Shown: in pieces, positions 1-3,855 of the stretch
Layout of the letters: each line of letters starts with the position of its first letter
How positions within the stretch are numbered: the first letter of the stretch is position 1
From: Solirubrobacterales bacterium
GTDB lineage: Bacteria > Actinomycetota > Thermoleophilia > Solirubrobacterales > Solirubrobacteraceae
DNA length: 5,707 nucleotides
Assembly: GCA_015655225.1 (NCBI GenBank)
Contig: JAATFK010000298.1
Location: 1-5,707, forward strand
Reading direction: 5' to 3'
Position numbers and translations under genes: made by a program
The notes under the pieces: model-generated
Told to the model about the DNA's origin: nothing
What the model saw: only the letters and a program-made list of their open reading frames with translations
The model's database searches: none

Positions 1-1
1 G

Positions 2-901
2 CCGGAGCGGCCGGGACTCGCCTGCTTCGACGCGCGCGGCCTGCGGAACCTGCACGGCGGGACGCTCGCGCGGGTGATGGAGGCGGCGCGCGTCGTGCTG
101 CGCCGGCCGGCCCGCTTCGGCGCCGGCCCGTCGCGCTTCTGTGCGCTGGCGGCGGCCACTCGTGCCCGCGTGCGGCGGCCGATCGTCGTGACCGGCGACG
201 CGGCGGCGGCGCAGGCCTATCTCGCGCCGCTGCCGGTCGCGCTGCTGCGCGGCCGGCGCGAGACGGCGGCGTTGCCGGACGCGCTCGGGCGGCTCGGGAT
301 CACGACGCTGGGGGACCTCGCGGCGCTCGACGCCGACGCGGTCGCCGACCGCTTCGGGCGGACCGGGCTGCTCGCGCGGGAGCTGGCGCTGGGGCGCGAC
401 GCGGCGCTCGCTCCGCGCCTGCCGGCGGAGCGGCTGGAGGAGGAGCTGGAGCTGCCGGAGGCGCTCTCAGGCGATCAGCTCGACCGTGCGCTCGGCCTGC
501 TGATCGACCGGCTGCTGGCGCGCCGCGAGCGCGACGGGCGCTCGCTGCGGGCGGTCGTGATGGCGGCGGCGCTGGTCGAGGGCGGGACCTGGCGTGAGCA
601 GGTCGCGTTCCGCGAGGCGCTCGCCGATCCCGCCCGGATGCGGCTCGCGCTCGCCCCACGGCTGGCGCAGCTGCCGGCACCGGCCGAGCGGCTGCGGCTC
701 TCGGTCGCCCGCTTCGGGCCGGCGGCGAGCGACCAGCGCTCGCTGCTCGACGGCGACGTCGCGACGCGCCGCGCGCGCCTGCGCGAGGGCGTGCGCCAGG
801 CGCGCGCCGCCGCCGGTCCCGACGCCGCCCTGCGCGTCCTCGCCGTCGATCCCGACTCGCGCGTGCCGGAGCGGCGCGCCGTGCTGACCCCGTTCGAATG
901 A
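2..901 (+). CDS. imuB: ImuB, Y-family DNA polymerase-like mutasome subunit (5'-truncated)
   Basis: ImuB is a Y-family polymerase relative that usually lacks polymerase activity and serves as the hub joining ImuA/ImuA', the error-prone polymerase DnaE2 and the beta clamp during translesion synthesis. The frame is open from base 2, so the gene enters from outside the window. About 299 C-terminal residues are visible of a family length near 500, and the catalytic N-terminus cannot be judged. Visible are the end of the palm (ACFDARGLRNLHGG), the thumb-like helix-hairpin segment (LGRLGITTLGDLAAL, then DRFGRTGLLARELALGRD), and the little-finger region (ERLEEELELPEALSG to RLSVARFGP). After it comes DQRSLLDG, placed where ImuB proteins carry a clamp-binding motif. 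The C-terminus PDSRVPERRAVLTPFE is typical of actinobacterial members. A GTG and an ATG at 74-79 are internal, because the family similarity begins upstream of them. The stop overlaps the next start by 4 bp (ATGA), which suggests translational coupling. The ImuB identity is recognised by eye; a DinB-like paralogue is less likely. Confidence 0.88.
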   Translation, partial: PERPGLACFDARGLRNLHGGTLARVMEAARVVLRRPARFGAGPSRFCALAAATRARVRRPIVVTGDAAAAQAYLAPLPVALLRGRRETAALPDALGRLGITTLGDLAALDADAVADRFGRTGLLARELALGRDAALAPRLPAERLEEELELPEALSGDQLDRALGLLIDRLLARRERDGRSLRAVVMAAALVEGGTWREQVAFREALADPARMRLALAPRLAQLPAPAERLRLSVARFGPAASDQRSLLDGDVATRRARLREGVRQARAAAGPDAALRVLAVDPDSRVPERRAVLTPFE

Positions 902-1164
902 GTCGCGCCGTCGTCACCTCTGGCCGCACCCACCGGCTCGGCGCGCCGAGAGCGGCCCGTGTCCGCGCCGACGCGCGCGACGGGCACCCGCTCGTGGTCG
1001 ACGGGCGCGAGGTCGACGCGATCCGCGAGTCGTGGCTGATCGAGGACCGCTGGTGGACCGACGGGCCGCTGCGGCGCCGCTACTGGGAGGTCGTCACGAC
1101 CTGCGGACGCAACGTCGTCGTCTTCCACGACCTGCGCGAGGGCGGCTGGTTCGCGCAGCGCTAG
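898..1164 (+). CDS. DUF6504-like small protein, imuB companion
   Basis: This 88-residue protein of unknown function resembles the DUF6504 family, small actinobacterial proteins commonly encoded directly after the ImuB/Y-family polymerase gene and before dnaE2. The N-terminal 35 residues are basic and variable. The C-terminal half holds the conserved aromatic core: SWLIEDRWW at about residues 45-53, RRRYWEVVTT at 59-68, and VVFHDLREGGWFAQR at the end, a pattern suggesting a small beta-rich fold. No signal peptide or membrane segment is seen. The ATG lies inside the imuB stop (ATGA) with no Shine-Dalgarno sequence, so translation probably depends on imuB. A role in the mutasome is inferred only from neighbourhood. 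One AGA codon is present. Its stop shares CTAG with the stop of the convergent gene. DUF6504 membership is recalled, not searched. Confidence 0.8.
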   Translation: MSRAVVTSGRTHRLGAPRAARVRADARDGHPLVVDGREVDAIRESWLIEDRWWTDGPLRRRYWEVVTTCGRNVVVFHDLREGGWFAQR

Positions 1165-1631
1165 GGGGTTCTTCTCGCTCTCGCGTCGTGCGCCACGACG
1201 TGCTCTCTCGGCGTGCCGCTCAGGACCATCACGCGCTGGCCCGGCTTCAGGGCCGACAGCGCAACCGCCTGTCTGTCGTCTCTCACGACGGCGCCGGCGG
1301 GGATCGTCAGCGTGACCGTTCTGTAGGTCGCTCTTCTCGTGCCCTCGGTGATCGTCAGCTGGTCGCCGGCGACCGACTTCACGACGCCGCGGTCGATCGT
1401 CAGCGTGCGGAAGGTGCCTCGTCTGCCCGGCACGACGAGCGTGCCGTGGACCGCGCGGGCGAGGGGGCCGGCTCTCCCGGCTCGTCTCGCTCTCGTCGCT
1501 CTGGCGGCTCTCGCCGCGGGCGCCTTCGAGGAGACCGCCGCTCCCGCGCTTCCCAGCAGCCCGGCTCCCGCGCCGACCGCCGCGCAGGCGCCCAGCACGG
1601 CGCCCGTCTTCATCATCATCGTGCGTCGCAT
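1161..1631 (-). CDS. Exported small protein with DUF5666-like beta-rich domain
   Basis: This is a 156-residue protein of unknown function. Residues 1-35 look like an export signal: basic start (MRRTMMMK), then a long Ala/Gly/Leu core, with a possible signal peptidase I site after SAGA at residue 31. The only Cys (C16, in LGAC) faintly resembles a lipobox but sits inside the hydrophobic core. Residues 36-60 are an Ala/Arg-rich linker. Residues 61-150 form short beta-like segments: GTLVV, TLTIDRGVVKSV, QLTITEG, TVTLTIPAGAVV, then ALKPGQRVMVLSG. This alternation is typical of OB-like DUF5666 domains on exported proteins. The first ATG is chosen because GAGG precedes it by 5 nt; ATGs at residues 5-7 are alternatives. 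It is transcribed divergently from the response-regulator/kinase pair and may be its target or accessory sensor (inference). By my count 15 of 23 Arg codons are AGA, a rare codon in the neighbouring genes. The gene is convincing; the function is not known. Confidence 0.75.
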   Translation of the reverse strand: MRRTMMMKTGAVLGACAAVGAGAGLLGSAGAAVSSKAPAARAARATRARRAGRAGPLARAVHGTLVVPGRRGTFRTLTIDRGVVKSVAGDQLTITEGTRRATYRTVTLTIPAGAVVRDDRQAVALSALKPGQRVMVLSGTPREHVVAHDARARRTP

Positions 1632-1636
1632 CCCGA

Positions 1637-1640
1637 CCTC
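1637..1640 (-). promoter_or_regulatory. Shine-Dalgarno GAGG deciding the start of the minus-strand exported protein
   Basis: Read on the minus strand, the sequence before the first ATG is GAGGTCGGG. GAGG is thus separated by 5 nt from the ATG at 1631-1629. This favours that start over the three consecutive ATGs four codons downstream, for which the GAGG would be 17 nt or more away. Confidence 0.5.
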
Positions 1641-1684
1641 GTTCGTCGTCCGTCTGCGCGCCGCCGCCGGTGGGCGGAGGCGCC

Positions 1685-1702
1685 GGCCGCCGTCCGGCGG
1701 CC
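1685..1702. repeat. Perfect inverted repeat in the divergent intergenic region
   Basis: GGCCGCC (1685-1691) and GGCGGCC (1696-1702) are exact reverse complements around the 4-base loop GTCC, giving a very stable 7-bp GC stem. It sits about 55 bases before the minus-strand start codon and about 105 before the response-regulator start. No T-run follows on either strand, so it is not a convincing intrinsic terminator. It could be a 5'-UTR hairpin of the minus-strand transcript or a protein-binding site; in DNA this GC-rich it could also be chance. Confidence 0.4.
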
Positions 1703-1735
1703 TGGAAGCAGCATGCGGCCGGCCCGCAAGGTGGC

Positions 1736-1768
1736 CGTCAGCCGAACGTCAGCGGAGCGTAAGGAGTG
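1736..1768 (+). promoter_or_regulatory. Three tandem 11-bp direct repeats, likely OmpR-family regulator binding site
   Basis: Three consecutive 11-bp units run head to tail: CGTCAGCCGAA (1736-1746), CGTCAGCGGAG (1747-1757) and CGTAAGGAGTG (1758-1768). Units 1 and 2 share CGTCAGC and differ at two positions of 11; unit 3 keeps CGT-AG. Direct repeats with an 11-bp period are the classic operator layout for PhoB/OmpR winged-helix response regulators, which bind head-to-tail on one face of the helix. The array ends where a -35 element would lie relative to the -10-like TACGAT at 1793, an arrangement expected for activation and for autoregulation by the regulator encoded next door. It could also control the divergent exported-protein gene. 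The repeat is seen directly; the binding partner is inferred. Confidence 0.6.
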
Positions 1769-1792
1769 CGCGGGACCGCGCCGCCGCGGTCC

Positions 1793-1798
1793 TACGAT
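1793..1798 (+). promoter_or_regulatory. Candidate -10 element (TACGAT) of a leaderless response-regulator transcript
   Basis: TACGAT fits the actinobacterial -10 pattern TAnnnT and ends 7 bases before the A of the ATG at 1806, so transcription could begin at the start codon itself. No recognisable -35 hexamer lies 17 bases upstream; the tandem 11-bp repeats end there instead. No well-placed Shine-Dalgarno sequence precedes either ATG candidate, since AAGGAG at 1761-1766 is 30 or more bases too far upstream. That absence is consistent with leaderless translation. The element also overlaps the alternative ATG at 1797. Confidence 0.4.
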
Positions 1799-1805
1799 GA
1801 CGGGG

Positions 1806-2474
1806 ATGGCGACGACGATCCTCCTCGTCGAGGACGAGCCCAGCATCGGTGCGCTCGTGCGCTCCTACCTCGCCCGCGAGGGCTTCGGCGTGCTGTGGGT
1901 GCGCAGCGGCGAGGACGCGTTGGCGGAGCTGACGCGCCACCCGATCGAGCTGATCGTGCTCGACATCGGACTGCCGGGGATCGACGGCTTCGAGGTCTGC
2001 CGCCGGGTCGGCGGGCGCGTCCCGATCATCATGCTGACGGCCCGCGACGACGAGCCCGACCGCGTCGCCGGGCTCGAGGCCGGCGCCGACGACTACGTGC
2101 CGAAGCCGTTCTCCCCGCGTGAGCTGGCGGCGCGCGTGAAGGCGGTGCTGCGGCGCTCGCGCGCCGACGGGACGACCGGCGCCGACGTCAGCTCGCTCGG
2201 CCCCGTCACGCTCTCGCGCACGAGCCGCGAGGTGCACGTCGACGGCCGCGCGGTCGAGCTGACCCAGCGCGAGTTCGACCTGCTCGACTACCTGCTGGAG
2301 CGGCCCAACATGGTCGTCTCGCGCGACGACCTGCTCGCGTCGGTCTGGGGCTTCCTCTCGCCGGGCGAGACGCGGACGGTCGAGGTCCACGTCGCGCAGC
2401 TGCGCAAGAAGCTCGGCCGGCCGGAGCTGATCCGCACGATCCGGGGGATCGGCTACAAGGCGGTCGCGGCGTGA
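1806..2474 (+). CDS. OmpR/PhoB-family response regulator
   Basis: This 222-residue, full-length cytoplasmic transcription factor is phosphorylated by a partner kinase and binds tandem direct repeats. The receiver domain covers residues 4-118: acidic pair E9-D10 in ILLVEDEP, phospho-acceptor D53 in VLDIGLPGIDG, conserved T78 in MLTARDD, and K100 in DYVPKPFSPREL. After a short linker, the winged-helix DNA-binding domain covers about 130-220: VELTQREFDLLDYLLERP, the segment VSRDDLLASVWGF, the recognition helix region TVEVHVAQLRKKL, and the terminal hairpin IRTIRGIGYKA. Start ATG 1806 gives the usual MATTILLVEDEP; an in-frame ATG at 1797 would add three residues. The frame stays open far upstream without homology, so longer starts are rejected. 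The stop overlaps the kinase start by 4 bp (GTGA), so the pair is one operon. Tandem 11-bp repeats upstream suggest autoregulation. The stimulus is unknown, so no specific gene name is given. Confidence 0.93.
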   Translation: MATTILLVEDEPSIGALVRSYLAREGFGVLWVRSGEDALAELTRHPIELIVLDIGLPGIDGFEVCRRVGGRVPIIMLTARDDEPDRVAGLEAGADDYVPKPFSPRELAARVKAVLRRSRADGTTGADVSSLGPVTLSRTSREVHVDGRAVELTQREFDLLDYLLERPNMVVSRDDLLASVWGFLSPGETRTVEVHVAQLRKKLGRPELIRTIRGIGYKAVAA

Positions 2475-3814
2475 GGCGGTCGCTGCGCTCGCGGCTGTTC
2501 GCCTACCTCGCTTTGGCCGCGGCGCTGGCGGCGATCCTGACCGCGCTGGTCGCCGGGATCGTGATCCACCACCGCGTCGCGCAGCAGCAGATCACGGCGC
2601 TCGACCGGGTCGCGAACGTCGTCGCGCCGCTGACCGACGCGAGCGCCGGCGTCGTCGTGATCGGCGCCGGGAAGGCCACCACCGGGCCGCGCGGCCGGGT
2701 GCTGGGGAGATCGCACCGCGCCGGGCCGGCGCTGAGAGCGGCGGTGCTGGCGGCGGTCGCCGCGAGAGGCACGCCGAGCGGCCGCATCCAGGCGCTCGGC
2801 CGCGACCTCGTCTACGTGACGCGTCAGGCCGAGAACGGCTCGCTCGTGCTCGTGCGCGCGGCGAAGCCGCCACAGAGCGACTGGAGCCCGTACCTGCTCG
2901 CGCTCGTGCTCGCGGGGATCGGCGGGGCGGCGGTCGCCGCCGCGCTCTCGTGGCTGCTGGCGCGCCGGCTGACGCGTCCGCTGCGCGAGCTGGCGGGAGC
3001 GACGACGCGGGTCGCCGCCGGCGAGGCGGCGGTGACGGTCCCGGTGCGCGGCGACGACGAGCTGGCGCAGCTCGGCCGCGCGTTCAACGCGATGGCGGCG
3101 GAGCTGGGTGAGGCGCGCGCGGCGCAGCGGGCGTTCCTGCTGTCGGTCAGCCATGAGCTGAAGACGCCGCTGACGGCGATCCGCGGCTACGCGGAGGCGC
3201 TCGAGGAGGGCGCCGTGTCGAGCGAGGAGGCGGCGCCGGTCGTGGCCGCGGAGGCCGCGCGGCTGGAGCGGCTCGTCCATGACCTGCTGGAGCTGGCGAA
3301 GCTCGACCGGCACGAGTTCTCGATCGTGCGCCGGCCGGTCGAGCTGGAGGCGGTGGTGACGCGGGCGCTGGAGCGCTTCGCGCCGACCGCTCGAGCCGCC
3401 GGCGTGGAGCTGCGGGTGGGGGGCGCGGCTGACGGTTCGTCCGGGTGGGTCGACGCGGACCCCGACCGGCTGCTGCAGGTCGTCGCGAACCTCGTCGAGA
3501 ACGCGCTGCGGGTGACCCCGGCCGGCGGCTGGGTCGAGCTGACGGCGACCCCCGGCGCCATCACGGTGCGCGACGACGGACCCGGGATCGCGGCGGAGGA
3601 CCTGCCGCACGCGTTCGAGCGCTTCTACCTCCACGACCGCGCCGCCTCCGCCCGCCCCGTCGGCTCCGGCCTCGGTCTCGCCTTGGTCGAACAGCTCACG
3701 GCGGCGATGGACGGCACCGTCACGGCGACGAGTCCTCCCGGCGGCGGTGCCTCGTTCCGCGTCGAGCTGCGGCCCAGCCGCGCCGGCGCCCCAGCGCTGC
3801 TGCCGACCTCATGA
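2471..3814 (+). CDS. Membrane-bound sensor histidine kinase (HAMP/HisKA/HATPase)
   Basis: This 447-residue kinase is the partner of the preceding regulator. Transmembrane helix 1 spans about residues 9-32, an extracytoplasmic sensor of about 105 residues (33-137) follows with no family I recognise, and helix 2 spans about 140-163. The HAMP domain (164-215) has RPLREL and GDDELAQLGRAFNAM. HisKA carries the phospho-acceptor H228 in SVSHELKTPLTAIRGY. The ATPase domain has the N box VVANLVENALR (N340, N344), G1 box DDGPGI (368-373), F box FERFY (382-386) and G2 box GSGLGLAL (398-405). All catalytic motifs are intact. GTG 2471 is chosen because it overlaps the regulator stop and directly precedes the first membrane helix; a weak AAGG lies 10 nt upstream. 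Three AGA codons occur, all in the sensor part. This class of two-domain membrane kinase often senses envelope or metal/antibiotic stress, but the sequence does not show the ligand. Confidence 0.93.
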   Translation: MRRSLRSRLFAYLALAAALAAILTALVAGIVIHHRVAQQQITALDRVANVVAPLTDASAGVVVIGAGKATTGPRGRVLGRSHRAGPALRAAVLAAVAARGTPSGRIQALGRDLVYVTRQAENGSLVLVRAAKPPQSDWSPYLLALVLAGIGGAAVAAALSWLLARRLTRPLRELAGATTRVAAGEAAVTVPVRGDDELAQLGRAFNAMAAELGEARAAQRAFLLSVSHELKTPLTAIRGYAEALEEGAVSSEEAAPVVAAEAARLERLVHDLLELAKLDRHEFSIVRRPVELEAVVTRALERFAPTARAAGVELRVGGAADGSSGWVDADPDRLLQVVANLVENALRVTPAGGWVELTATPGAITVRDDGPGIAAEDLPHAFERFYLHDRAASARPVGSGLGLALVEQLTAAMDGTVTATSPPGGGASFRVELRPSRAGAPALLPTS

Positions 3815-3841
3815 GCAGGCGCGTGTCGTCTGCCGTCTATG

Positions 3842-3855
3842 CGAACATACGTTCG
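3842..3855. promoter_or_regulatory. SOS box (LexA operator) overlapping the dnaE2 start
   Basis: CGAACATACGTTCG matches the Gram-positive/actinobacterial LexA operator core CGAAC-N4-GTTCG: both 5-base arms are exact reverse complements. The last G is the first base of the dnaE2 GTG codon. LexA bound here would cover the promoter -10 region and start point and block transcription until RecA-stimulated LexA cleavage after DNA damage. It lies in the 40-base gap after the kinase gene, so dnaE2 can be induced separately from the upstream two-component operon. No Shine-Dalgarno sequence fits between the box and the GTG, consistent with a leaderless mRNA. LexA itself is not encoded in the window. 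Confidence 0.88.

Noticed and set aside
891..899. GTTCGAA near the imuB end as an SOS half-site
   Set aside because: Only one arm is present; no GAAC partner lies at the correct spacing.
1685..1702. Hairpin as an intrinsic terminator
   Set aside because: No T-run follows on either strand and it lies between divergent starts, where no transcript is expected to end.
1032..1805. Upstream in-frame extension of the response regulator (about 258 codons)
   Set aside because: The extension has no homology, overlaps two other genes, and the family starts at MATTILLVEDEP.
2453..3634. Minus-strand open frame of 393 codons antisense to the histidine kinase
   Set aside because: The plus strand carries all kinase motifs; the antisense product is Arg/Ala-rich with no domain.
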